A DNA stretch of 64,000 nt from Trichomonas vaginalis G3 (GCF_026262505.1 NC_067203.1:8556001-8620000); one strand, 5' to 3'; counted from the stretch's first letter, positions 33,698-42,884 are shown. Made by a program: numbers and translations. The notes: generated by a model not told the origin, from the letters alone.

Positions 33698-34279
33698 ATG
33701 CAAGACGTAAAGCTCTTTGGAAAGTATTCCTACGACGACGTCGACTTCAGCCAGCTTGACCCAGCCCTCGTTGACTACATCTCAGTCCACGAGAAGCAGC
33801 ATGTTATGGTTCCACACACAGCTGGTCGCTATGTTCACAAGCGCTTCCAGAAAGTTTCATGCCCACTTGTTGAGCGTCTTTGCAACCACCTCATGTCACG
33901 TGGCCGCAACACCGGCAAGAAGCTCCTTGCTATCCGCATTGTTGAGCACGCTTTTGATATCATTGCTCTCTCTACAGGCCAGAACCCAATTGTCACATTT
34001 GTCAAGGGTGTTCAGTACTGCGGTGCTCGCGAAGACTCCACACGTATTGGTGTTGGTGGTACAGTCCGTCGCCAAGCATGCGATGTCTCTCCACTCCGCC
34101 GCATTGATCAGGCTCTCTCCTTGATCACAGAAGGTGTTCGTAAGGCAGCCTTCCGCTCCTCCCGCAACATTGCCGAGTGCCTTGCCGACGAGCTCATTGC
34201 CGCCTCAAACAACGACCAGACATCATACGCCTGCCGCAAGAAAGACGAACTTGAGCGCATTGCCAAGTCCAACCGTTAA
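33698..34279 (+). CDS. RPS5: 40S ribosomal protein uS7 (RPS5)
   Basis: 193 residues, clearly the eukaryotic uS7. uS7 binds the 3' major domain of 18S rRNA in the head of the small subunit and helps shape the E site. Hallmarks are [11 protein letters not shown] near the start, the central [20 protein letters not shown] region, [10 protein letters not shown], the near-invariant [23 protein letters not shown], and the C-terminal [13 protein letters not shown]. Human RPS5 has 204 residues, so length is normal. The codons are GC-rich compared with the flanks, as expected for a highly expressed gene. The ATG used here gives MQDVKLFG; copy A, with one T fewer upstream, would start about ten residues earlier at MSKPSG. 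Four gene copies exist in the window, two intact. Confidence 0.97.
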   Translation: MQDVKLFGKYSYDDVDFSQLDPALVDYISVHEKQHVMVPHTAGRYVHKRFQKVSCPLVERLCNHLMSRGRNTGKKLLAIRIVEHAFDIIALSTGQNPIVTFVKGVQYCGAREDSTRIGVGGTVRRQACDVSPLRRIDQALSLITEGVRKAAFRSSRNIAECLADELIAASNNDQTSYACRKKDELERIAKSNR

Positions 34280-34444
34280 AGTTTCTTTTTATATAAAATA
34301 CATAAACTGAATCTTTTTAAATTCGCCTCTTTCATATTTTATTTTTTTATTATTTCCATATTTATACTACGCCTCTTTTCCCCTTCAATCTTTCTTTACG
34401 AAATCAGTAAATGGTTTTATGGGCATAAAAAACCGTTATATGTT

Positions 34445-34567
34445 ATGCCTCGAAGATTTTTCATTCCTCGACCTACACAGACTTTTGAGGCCTATGCTCG
34501 CGGCAAACGGGGGTTAGGAAGTCTGGGAATTTATGCTATCATATTAGATAAGGTATATATAAGATAA
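34445..34567 (+). CDS. Possible 40-aa basic peptide
   Basis: Frame beginning MPRRFFIPRP in a GC-richer island that is identical in copy A (16019-16141), where most other frames are broken. It is arginine-rich at the start and hydrophobic at the end. It could be a small gene, part of a non-coding RNA, or chance. No homologue recognised. Confidence 0.2.
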   Translation: MPRRFFIPRPTQTFEAYARGKRGLGSLGIYAIILDKVYIR

Positions 34568-35923
34568 AATATAATATGAGAATAATATCTATATTGTCAA
34601 ATTTGAAATAAAGTATTTATTATAAATATGAGTGATATATGTTTTTCGAATAGAAATGAACCATAAAAAGCAAATAAAAACAAATTTGATTTACAAAATG
34701 AGTGTTTTCGCCTAAAAGTTTGGATGAAAAAGATTTATTTTTAGATGTCAAATAGAAATAAAAGAAATTGAAGTAATATTTCTTTGTGTAAATTTAAATT
34801 TGGCGGGCAAAATTCAATAGAATTCAAATTTTTGTGAGGAAAAACGGCGGCTAAAAAGTGTCATTTTGTTCTGGGGTAGCTGAAACTTGTGAACAAGTCT
34901 ATCGATATAGAGTATGGGGGTGCTCTTGAAAGACTTCATAAGTACGGGTATTCCAAGGATAATATAGGTTCTTGAATCAGATCCAACTGCTCAGCACAGC
35001 AACCTTGCTCGGCAGCAGCAACTGTTCTTCTTGCGCCAAGAATGCTGTGTGATCTCTACATGATCAGTTGACTTCTCACTGTTAACTATGCAGCTGATCA
35101 GATCCAACTGCTCAGCACAGCATTGTTAACAAAGAGTGTATTTATGAAAGATAACTTGTTTACAAAGGCTAGCTTTTCTTATATAGTAGCTCAGCTAAAT
35201 ACGTCATTTCTAAATAGTTATATTTTTGTAATTTTCTTGATTACACTGGTTTACAATCTATAAATTAGTAGTTCTGGTGTGTTTAAGTATGATAAATTAA
35301 TGTTGTTACAAGTTTTCTCATCGAATAGAAAACCATTAAAGAGATTTTTACTTTTTGGATAATGTATTTATGCTGGATAGTGTGTAAGACTATGATGGCC
35401 ATCAATTTTTAGGAAGCTTTAAGAAAAAAATTGTAATAAATCTCTATTTCGAAGTAAAATGACCTTGAAAAATCGTGGTTGGCTCTTGGATCTGTAATTT
35501 CTTGATGAACAATTTGTAACAATGAGATTATATTGTGTAGTTATGATCGAGGATGATTAAAAAGATTTAACTAACGTACGTTTTCAATTCAAATGATTAG
35601 ACTCATTAAAGTAATATAATGTTTCTATTAAAATTCATTTAAATTCTATAATCATAGCAATTTTTTTTTAATATGATCGATTTTGCTTGGAAAAAAGATA
35701 TTTTAGATACAGTGTATTAAATTAAAAGAATTTGTCATGTTAAAAAATCGAAATGTCTTCCAAAATAATTTCAAAATTCGAAATGTGTACAAAAAAACAA
35801 CAATTTGTAAGATTAAAAAATGGAACATGATTTTTTTTTGAAAAAATTAGAGTAAGGATTCTTCTTTATCTCGATGAATATTGAATATTTTTCCGTTCTG
35901 AGACCGGAAATCGAATTTTTGCA

Positions 35924-36118
35924 TTGTGTGCCATCAAATTTATGCGGAAAAATCGATTTTTAATAAGGGGTTGGGCGAATTTTCAAGTTTTAAAGTATTG
36001 TGCTCAGGTTATTACAAAAATTGCTTTTGGGTTTAGAAAAACCGATAAAATCAATTTTAGTGATAGTAATGAGATGAACACAGAAAGCAAAAGTAAATCT
36101 GAAGATTCTGCTATTTAA
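35924..36118 (+). CDS. Possible 64-aa protein, unassigned
   Basis: Frame with a basic N-terminal part and a serine/lysine-rich end. Both copies keep a 64-codon frame (17493-17687 in copy A) although they differ by several small indels that compensate each other. It could be the end of a decayed gene. No family recognised. Confidence 0.2.
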   Translation: MCAIKFMRKNRFLIRGWANFQVLKYCAQVITKIAFGFRKTDKINFSDSNEMNTESKSKSEDSAI

Positions 36119-36203
36119 AAATGGGTTAAAAGGAAATTAAGTTAAGAAAGGGAATGGATTAATAATAAATAAAATTAAAATATTATTTTTGAATAAAAAG
36201 ATT

Positions 36204-36421
36204 AGATCTTAGAACTACGAACTCTCTACTTACTTCGCACTCATAACTCAGATCTTACAACTACGAACTCTCTACTTACTTCGTACTCATAACTCAGATC
36301 TTACAACTACGAACTCTCTACTTACTTCGTACTCATAACTCAGATCTTACAACTACGAACTCTCTACTTACTTCGTACTCATAACTTAGATCTTACAACT
36401 ACGAACTCTCTACTTACTTCC
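36204..36421. repeat. 46-bp tandem repeat, copy B
   Basis: About 4.7 copies of a 46-base unit starting AGATCTTACAACTACGAACT, nearly identical from unit to unit (CTTCGCAC in the first, CTTCGTAC in the others). It ends about 50 bases before the end of the duplicated block. Confidence 0.9.
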
Positions 36422-36573
36422 ATTTGAATTTTTTCAATATTGTAAAGATTGTAAAAAAAATTCATAACCACAATTTAAGTACAAGTTTGTTGGCTGATTG
36501 TGTTGGAGATAAATTGCTGATTATTGAAATATCTGTTATTTAGCTCTTGGCACTTTTGCAATCTATTGATTTC

Positions 36574-38778
36574 ATGTCAACACTCGCCTTCCAGGGCGAC
36601 GTGTCTGACCTCAAATATGGATTTATACCTCTGCAAGTACATGAAAATCTACAATCAATGATGTTTGCCGATCGTGTTGAAGCAGCTAAACAATTATTGC
36701 AACTCACAAATTCTGTTGCAATGAGATATGTAGACCTCGGTAACTTCTTAATTTTCATTGGACCATATTTACATGATGAAAATTTCGAAGTTTGTACAAA
36801 TGTTGAATTTACAATTGAAGCATTGATCCAAAAGTTTGGATCACAATCACTTTATTACATTGACCAGCTCAAATCAATCATATTTCCGGCCCTTCGTGAT
36901 ATTAGAAGAGCTGTTCGAATAATTACTGTAAACATGATGGTAACTTATTCATTAGAAACTCAATCATTCATCCTCCTTCAAACTGCCCTTGACGAATTCG
37001 ATAGACAGCCAAATTTAGCAAAAGCTGAATTATTAACATATGTAAACTCTTTAATTGAAAGAATCAAACCACCAGAGTCATACTTTAAACCTATATCATC
37101 CATGCTTGATTCTGCTTTTATGGTTCAAAACGGCCAAGTAAGATCATCAGCAATTCTCTTATTACAATGCTTCGTTAAACTTGCACCTTCGATCAGGCAA
37201 ATTCTTACTGAACAATGCGAGAGCTTCCTTTTGGATGATATTCCAAAACAAATTGTACCTAGTACTCCTAAAGTTAATTCCCCATCAATTCCAATGAACG
37301 GAATGAGCCCAAGAGGAAACTTTATGAAGAAATTCCCGCAAACTCCTCGAATAGAAAAGAATCAAATCGCTTACGAAATTACCGAATTTGGGAAACCGCG
37401 TATCTCAAAGACAGCAAACGATATTTTTGCAATAGCAAAGAAACAGATTATTGTCACACCAAAACTACAAGGTTCTCCAATCGCAAGACCAATTATCGAA
37501 TCTTTTATTCAAGAACCAATTGATGACAACATTTTTAGAGGTAATAGCATCGAACATATACCGATAATGAATGATTCTCCACCGCAGTCTCCCAAATTTG
37601 AACCAATTTTTGCTCAATCAACAGCTCCTCACGCGCAAGAGGTTAATAACAGCAGCTCAGAGGCAGATAACATTGATTTTCCACCAATCATTACATCCAC
37701 TCATACAATTACGATTTCTTCAGATGATCTTCCTGAATTGAAATCAGAAAGAAGTATTCATGATACATTTAGCAAGCAGGAGTTTCCTATCAAGCCAGAT
37801 TTCAACGATGATCCTCCAAAACCAGAGCCAAATCACATTTCTTTTGCTATTGTCGAACCGAAGGCTGAAAATCTGTTTATCGATGATTTATCATCAGATA
37901 CAGGCACGTACAATAGAAATAGAATACGAAGGAGACCGAGACCCCCAGTTTTGAATATCCAACCCTCGATATCTGCATTTCAAGATGCTGAAACTCCTCA
38001 ACCGAAGAAATACGATGTTCAGGAGCCATCACTGCATGTAAAACCCATGAAAGTTCATGCAAGTACCCCAAGAAACTATCATAAGTACCAAAAACCTCCG
38101 AAAATCCCTCAAAATCAAGCCAAAAGTCCCAGAAAAATTGTGAAGGAATTGGCGGTTGACGATATAATTTCTGATCTCCGATCAAGTGAATGGGAAAAAC
38201 AAAATGAAGCTGCATTATATTTATCAAAATTAATTGTTACGAATACTTCTTTTGTTCGTGACAATTTGCGAGTTTTTGTTTTCGAATTATTCCCTTTAAC
38301 AACATCTATAAGGAGTGCTCTTGCCAAAACAGCTCTTTCGTGCATGAAAGACCTTGCAGAAAACTTTGGCAACGAATTCACTCCATTTTTCGAAGCGACA
38401 TTGAATGAATTATTAACTGTCATTTTAAGTTCGAAGATTTTCATCAACAAACTTGCCAGTGATTGTATCGATCTCATCCTCGAAGGAATCAACCGCAAAA
38501 CCGCTATAGATTTCCTTCTCCAAGACCACTCAAAAAGGCCAACACAATGCAGAGTTTCTTTATCATATAATTTCTCAAAATTATGCGATGACATCAATGA
38601 TCCGAATGCTGCTGTAAAAAGCCTTGGAATGTTCATAACAGATGCGAGCCCAGATGTTAGGAAAAACGCAAGAAACGCAATCACAAAAATGAGTGAAAAA
38701 TTCCATGAATTCAAATATATAATTTCTAACTCTTCTATTAACGATGCTGAAAAGAAGGCACTCTTGAATTGCTTTTAA
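36574..38778 (+). CDS. TOG-domain protein (crescerin/CLASP-like)
   Basis: 734 residues from the ATG at 36574. Residues about 1-220 form a HEAT-repeat TOG-like array. About 230-520 is a disordered, proline- and serine-rich linker with basic patches (RNRIRRRPRPPV). About 530-720 is a second TOG-like array (LRSSEWEKQNEAALYLSKL, then VRDNLRVFVFELFPL, SIRSALAKTALSCMKDLAENFG and DVRKNARNAITKM). Two TOG arrays joined by a basic linker are typical of CLASP and TOGARAM/crescerin proteins, which bind tubulin and tune microtubule growth, in cilia in the case of crescerin. Which of the two it matches better is unclear. A TTG-initiated extension of nine codons is possible but less likely. The gene begins 105 bases after copy B ends. 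Confidence 0.7.
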   Translation: MSTLAFQGDVSDLKYGFIPLQVHENLQSMMFADRVEAAKQLLQLTNSVAMRYVDLGNFLIFIGPYLHDENFEVCTNVEFTIEALIQKFGSQSLYYIDQLKSIIFPALRDIRRAVRIITVNMMVTYSLETQSFILLQTALDEFDRQPNLAKAELLTYVNSLIERIKPPESYFKPISSMLDSAFMVQNGQVRSSAILLLQCFVKLAPSIRQILTEQCESFLLDDIPKQIVPSTPKVNSPSIPMNGMSPRGNFMKKFPQTPRIEKNQIAYEITEFGKPRISKTANDIFAIAKKQIIVTPKLQGSPIARPIIESFIQEPIDDNIFRGNSIEHIPIMNDSPPQSPKFEPIFAQSTAPHAQEVNNSSSEADNIDFPPIITSTHTITISSDDLPELKSERSIHDTFSKQEFPIKPDFNDDPPKPEPNHISFAIVEPKAENLFIDDLSSDTGTYNRNRIRRRPRPPVLNIQPSISAFQDAETPQPKKYDVQEPSLHVKPMKVHASTPRNYHKYQKPPKIPQNQAKSPRKIVKELAVDDIISDLRSSEWEKQNEAALYLSKLIVTNTSFVRDNLRVFVFELFPLTTSIRSALAKTALSCMKDLAENFGNEFTPFFEATLNELLTVILSSKIFINKLASDCIDLILEGINRKTAIDFLLQDHSKRPTQCRVSLSYNFSKLCDDINDPNAAVKSLGMFITDASPDVRKNARNAITKMSEKFHEFKYIISNSSINDAEKKALLNCF

Positions 38779-39410
38779 TTTTTAATTATAAGTATCTTTG
38801 TTTATATATGTATGTGTTTATTTTTTTTATTTCTTTGTTGTTTATTATAAATTTGGAATAGTGTTTAAAAATGTTACTTTTTTTAATATATATCATCCAA
38901 ATGATACTCTCTCAGCGCTAGGTTGAATTTATTACACTTCATATTGCCTCATATAAAAATAGAAAAAAAAATATCGAACTTATTCTATCAAGTTGCAAAC
39001 AATATCAATGAAAAATATAAAAATGGAGAAACACCTCATCAAATTGCAGCGCATCATAATAATGAAAAATTGCGGAAACTTATTCATTCATAATTGAAAA
39101 ATAATATGAAGGTGTAAGGAAACTATATATATTGGATATAATGAAGAAAATAGTAAATGTCAATGTTAGAAATTATAATATATATTTGAATATATCTTTT
39201 ATCATATGTTTATAAGGCCGTCAAAAAAAAGTGCGAAAATTAAAAAAACTGCGGTTTGAGTACTTTCTGAGAGTCTGTTCGTCAGAAAGTATACATTTGT
39301 AAACTTTCTGACAATAAAATTTTTTGTCCCTTCAAAGTTTTTGACAATATTCTCAATTTTCCTCTCAACAGTGATTTTTTAAAAACGCTCAATTTTTCAT
39401 CGACCTTACT
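38779..39410. other. Intergenic region holding a short inverted-repeat element
   Basis: AT-rich. Near 39005-39090 a short plus-strand stretch reads like the tail of an ankyrin gene (TPHQIAAHHNNEKLRKLI-like), probably a decayed ankyrin fragment. A TA-flanked candidate MITE follows at 39215-39406. Confidence 0.4.
39215..39406. mobile_element. Candidate 192-bp TA-flanked MITE
   Basis: Left end AGGCCGTCAAAAAAAAGTGCG and the complement of the right end AGGTCGATGAAAAATTGAGC match at about 15 of 21 positions; TA lies outside each end. A hairpin with TACTTTCTGA/TCAGAAAGTA arms lies inside, near 39260-39293. No coding capacity. The ends differ from the AGGGTGC family. Confidence 0.4.
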
Positions 39411-40263
39411 CTATATAATGATTATAAATAATAAATATGAGAATCGATAGAATATACAATTGCATGTAACTGTTTCTTCAGAAATGAAGAAATCTGGTTT
39501 AATATATGGGACATTAACAAAAGAATAGTCTAACTTGGTTGAGTCGAAAATGACATTTTTTGTAGTCAAATATCGAGAGTCGTGATTTATTTCTGTGAAA
39601 AAAGTGCTATCTTCGATATTAATTGTTTCATTTTGCATTTCATGAAATAATCCAAGTAAATATCTATATCCATTAATTCTGAAAAAGCATTTACTTATAG
39701 TCGCTGCAACTCCATATCCAATAACCAAAAATGAATCGCCTGTTGATTCAATATCAATATAATTCGAATAACTAATGTCACAATTTCCCCTATATAGCTC
39801 AATTGAAGCTCCGCCAGAATCTTTCCCACATTTGTAGTAATTAATGTACTTTTGCGTGAATTTTTGACAGTGTGTTGTACCGGTACAACTCTGTGATTGG
39901 CTTTTTGTTTCAGAAAAATTTGACATCATTAATTTATATTCGCCAGCATATTGTTTAAAGAATTCTGTATATTGAGTTGTATTGCATGCACAGCAATAAT
40001 CAATATTTGTTTTCTTTCTTGATTGAAAAATTGATTCTCGATATAAATTATTAGATGCAAAACTAGAATAGAATTAGTCCGGTTTTTTGATTAATGCAAT
40101 AAATAAAGGTACTGATTTTTATTTGAATTAAATTTTCATTATTAAAATGAATCTGGTTTAAATCTTGATTTAGTATAATATTTGAGAATGTTGATGCTAA
40201 TAGAAGATAACTGGAAGATTTGTTTGAAAAAAATAAAGATTCTGTTAAAAATTTTGTTTTCAT
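39411..40263 (-). pseudogene. Broken surface-type gene, beta-helix-like
   Basis: Two minus-strand frames, 40063-40263 (66 aa) and 39411-39929 (172 aa), look like one gene; coding-like sequence joins them, with a one-base frame change near 40065. The translation has rows of short hydrophobic strands with asparagine, serine and cysteine, as in right-handed beta-helix (Pmp-like) surface proteins that trichomonads carry in large families. A hydrophobic stretch near the C-terminus (CIFYRFSYLLFIIII) could be a membrane anchor. The intact family is cell-surface; here the gene is truncated and frameshifted. Confidence 0.45.
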
Positions 40264-40680
40264 TTTATCATATCAATTATGTTAATTTAAAGATGTACAT
40301 TATGATTATAAGGATGGTTTTGAGGATTAATGTGTGAATTTATATAATTTATGGGAAATTTATTTGGAAATAAGTATTATATATAATCGATAGGGATATA
40401 TTTTGCAAGTTGGCACATGGCATTCACATCATGAGCAACTTTAACTCAGGAACTGGTCTGAGTTATTGACTTTTCTACAACATGATAAAAAAAATGAAAG
40501 GTGACGAGTTTTCAAAAGTCAATTTAAAATATTCGAATACTCGAGAGTCATAATTTCAAAATCCCTCAATATTTCAAAGCCCTTCTACTTAGATTTTGTG
40601 GCAAAATTAAATAGCACATTCTATAGGCGCCAAGTTGCGCTGCGCGCTGATATAAGCCGAAAATCATTTTAGTCAAAAAT
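40264..40680. other. Intergenic region
   Basis: AT-rich. GCGCCAAGTTGCGCTGCGCGC near 40627-40647 is a local GC-rich patch with self-complementarity, just upstream of the 165-aa gene. Otherwise nothing recognised. Confidence 0.45.
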
Positions 40681-40688
40681 TTTTGAAT

Positions 40689-40696
40689 TCATTTTT
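40689..40696 (+). promoter_or_regulatory. Initiator (Inr) of the 165-aa gene
   Basis: TCATTTTT within a block (AGTCAAAAATTTTTGAAT before it, TAGCTGATATG after it) closely matching the promoter of the 119-aa gene. The A is 14 bases before the ATG. Confidence 0.65.
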
Positions 40697-40704
40697 TAGC
40701 TGAT

Positions 40705-41202
40705 ATGACAAAAGGCTTCATTTACGACCTCGACAATGAGACAATCGATAAAGCGAGGGAAGAATATCGAAATTATCTCAGAGATCACGATGAAGAAATT
40801 AAATCTCTTGCTGGTTTTTCGAAAGCGAAAGCAATCTTCAAGAAGGCAAATGTATTTTTCGAGAAGGAATCGCCTGAACTTAGAAAATTCCTTGAAGAAA
40901 GAGGCTATCTTCAACCTGAAATACAAACAATTGCCAAAGATACAAAGATTCCAAATTCAGAACAGAATATGACTACTAAACTCTATGATCCTGATAAAGA
41001 GACAATCAATAAAGCGAAAGAAGAATATCGAAATTATCTCAGGGATCACGATGAAGAAATTAAAGCTCTTTATGGTATGGCGAAAACGAAAGCAATCTTC
41101 AAGAAGGCAAATGCATTTTTCGAGAAGGAATCACCTGAACTTAGAGAATTCCTTGAAGAAAGAGGCTATCTTTTACCTGCACCACAGGTTGTCAACGATT
41201 AA
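40705..41202 (+). CDS. 165-aa protein with two copies of the unknown 66-aa domain
   Basis: A paralogue of the 119-aa gene at 32860 that carries the domain twice: residues about 6-74 and about 92-158. Both copies keep EEYRNYLRDHDEEIK, KAIFKKAN and the FFEKESPELR core. The linker (about 75-91) is polar. The C-terminal coiled coil of the 119-aa protein is missing, but the DNA after the stop (41205-41290) still resembles its coding sequence, including TTTCAATTTCGGACGAG, so the tail has been lost by an early stop or frameshift. Function unknown. The promoter is conserved with the other gene. Confidence 0.8.
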   Translation: MTKGFIYDLDNETIDKAREEYRNYLRDHDEEIKSLAGFSKAKAIFKKANVFFEKESPELRKFLEERGYLQPEIQTIAKDTKIPNSEQNMTTKLYDPDKETINKAKEEYRNYLRDHDEEIKALYGMAKTKAIFKKANAFFEKESPELREFLEERGYLLPAPQVVND

Positions 41203-41204
41203 GT

Positions 41205-41290
41205 GTTTTCAATTTCGGACGAGAATTTCCAGCAGTTAATTAGCGCAATCAATGCATTGAGACAAAAGTTATAAACTCTTGACCAGCTAT
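41205..41290 (+). pseudogene. Remnant of the coiled-coil tail of the 165-aa gene
   Basis: Matches the 3' coding part of the 119-aa gene (33110-33190) but lies after the stop and contains a stop of its own. It shows that the 165-aa gene once ended like its paralogue. Confidence 0.6.
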
Positions 41291-41643
41291 GAAAATGAAT
41301 ATTATATTATATTAAAATTATTTTGTTTGAACGATCGTTCGAAATACCTATAGAATGTACATTTCTTCTATCATTTTCGTTCGCTCTTTTCAATTTTTAT
41401 GACAATCCGAAAAATTTCAATAAGGGATCCCCACCTGAGCTCTTAGAATATCGAAGAATAAAATATCTTTTTTCCTGTAATTTTTGCCAAAATTAAAGAA
41501 AGAATTTAAAATTTAATTGTATCAAATGGAACTCAATCATATATAATCTTTCAGTTGATATATGTAATACCTCAATTCATAAGTTATATCAACTTTTGTA
41601 ATGATGTGGTTTTATCGTCTTTGATGTTGTGAATGAAGTTCCC
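41291..41643. other. Intergenic region
   Basis: AT-rich spacer upstream of the RING gene. GAACGATCGTTC near 41328 is a perfect 12-base palindrome. No clear initiator box. Confidence 0.45.
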
Positions 41644-42330
41644 ATGAGCGAATTTGTAAATCAATGGGTTCGCTGTAATTCATGCTTCAGGAACTTTGAT
41701 TCCGACGGTGGCATGCTAACTAGTTGCGGTCATTTCTTTTGTAATAGACCAGAATGCAGATTAAATTGTAAAGTTAACGAAAAAATTACATGCCCAATAT
41801 GCAAATCTACTTGCAGCTGCATATCACTATCGCAAACATTACCAGATGATGTCTTACAGTACTTCGAAGACCCTGAATTTCTCCTTTCGAAAACCCTTGA
41901 CGTAATTAGATTCCAAAATCAGCAGAAAGACCTATCAAGGGCACATTTCGAACAGCAAGAACAGAAGATTCGCGAATTACAAGAAGTTATTGACGACATT
42001 CGCTCCGAAAATCAGAAATTAAAGAACGAAATTACTAAAATTAAGATCCCAGAGAGCAGAATCGAGAACGAACCTGTCATGATTAAAGAGAACATTGCAA
42101 AACAAATCACTACATCCAAGAGGCGTGCAAAAAATCAAGATCAATTTACTATTCAAACAGAATCCCAAGTTGTTGCCCCATCTGTACAAGCAAACAATAC
42201 TAAGACGATTACTACAACACAGCGCTCTTTCCAGCCATCAAAACTGTTCACGCCAACTTTGGCAAGCCGTCTTCAAGGTTTGACAGGGAAAAAGCTCTAT
42301 GATAACCTAGGAACTGATAACAACCAGTAA
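41644..42330 (+). CDS. RING protein of the Zip3/RNF212/HEI10 meiotic family
   Basis: 228 residues from the ATG at 41644; a GTG five codons earlier is in frame but less likely. The N-terminus reads VNQWVRCNSCF, then LTSCGHFFC and TCPICKSTCSCISLS, which closely follows the RNF212/Zip3 layout (a W-x-x-C-N-x-C-F start, an LT-x-C-G-H core and a C-x-x-C ending). Residues about 80-145 form a coiled coil, and the C-terminal third is basic and serine/threonine-rich, ending in a RLQGLTGKKLYDNL stretch. In other eukaryotes these are SUMO or ubiquitin E3 ligases that pick crossover sites on the synaptonemal complex. The family call is from motif layout; function in trichomonads, where sex has not been seen, is inference. 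Confidence 0.7.
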   Translation: MSEFVNQWVRCNSCFRNFDSDGGMLTSCGHFFCNRPECRLNCKVNEKITCPICKSTCSCISLSQTLPDDVLQYFEDPEFLLSKTLDVIRFQNQQKDLSRAHFEQQEQKIRELQEVIDDIRSENQKLKNEITKIKIPESRIENEPVMIKENIAKQITTSKRRAKNQDQFTIQTESQVVAPSVQANNTKTITTTQRSFQPSKLFTPTLASRLQGLTGKKLYDNLGTDNNQ

Positions 42331-42884
42331 AAAGAAACTCCGTACAATATCTACCTTTAATTTTCAATTTTCTAAAATTTTTAATTTATGAAATTTTTTC
42401 AATTATTTTTCTTCAATCTCCTAATAACAATGGCTGCGATTATAGCAGGAGTAAAGTTTTTCATGAAGTAGGGAATGCTTCGCGCCCGTAATTTTAGATT
42501 TCAATTAAGTCATATTATAATAAATAGATCAACAATAAAGATAACATTAGATTCATTTCGAAGATTAATATGAATAGATATAAATGCTTGTTTAGTATTA
42601 CTTCTTATGCCCTCTTTCCTTCTTAGCCATTGATTGCTATAATAGTAAAATTAGAATCAATATTTAATATGATTCTAATTTAGTGTTTTGAAAAAGTGAC
42701 ACTGATAAACTACAATTTTCATCATCTAACTCAAAATTTCTCCATATACGAGTAAGATTATGAAAAGAGGTCTTTTTCATGAAATTTATAAATACCTATG
42801 GCCTTACATGAGCATGTCAGAAAGTGGTAAGTGCACCCTTAAATTAAAAATAAACTATTAAATTAATATAAGAAAAAAGAAAAT
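42331..42884. other. Intergenic region between convergent genes
   Basis: AT-rich. GTGCACCCTTA at 42831-42841 looks like the right end of an AGGGTGC-type TA element, but no matching left end is seen, so it may be a relic. TTATGAAAAGAGG.CTTTTTCATGAAATTT near 42759 also occurs near 47966. Confidence 0.4.

Larger units (their letters stand above)
32829..34287 (+). repeat. Right arm of the uS7 palindrome (copy B)
   Basis: Inverted counterpart of 29102-30571, with the 119-aa gene first and uS7 second. Confidence 0.85.
34280..36203. other. Long non-coding stretch at the right of copy B
   Basis: Mostly AT-rich. Three items stand out. A GC-richer island at about 34440-34535 holds a 40-codon frame (34445-34567). 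TATGGGGGTGCTCTTGA at about 34913 resembles the ends of the TA-flanked elements. GATCCAACTGCTCAGCACAG occurs at about 34980 and again at about 35100. None amounts to a recognised gene. Confidence 0.5.
22832..36469 (+). repeat. Copy B of the 13.6-kb direct duplication (intact genes)
   Basis: Matches 4449-18043 but with intact reading frames. It begins directly after the hairpin satellite and ends 104 bases before the start codon of the TOG-domain gene at 36574, which is unique sequence. Because its genes are open, this copy is the better guide to the real sequence. The last 300 bases hold the 46-bp tandem repeat. Confidence 0.85.
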
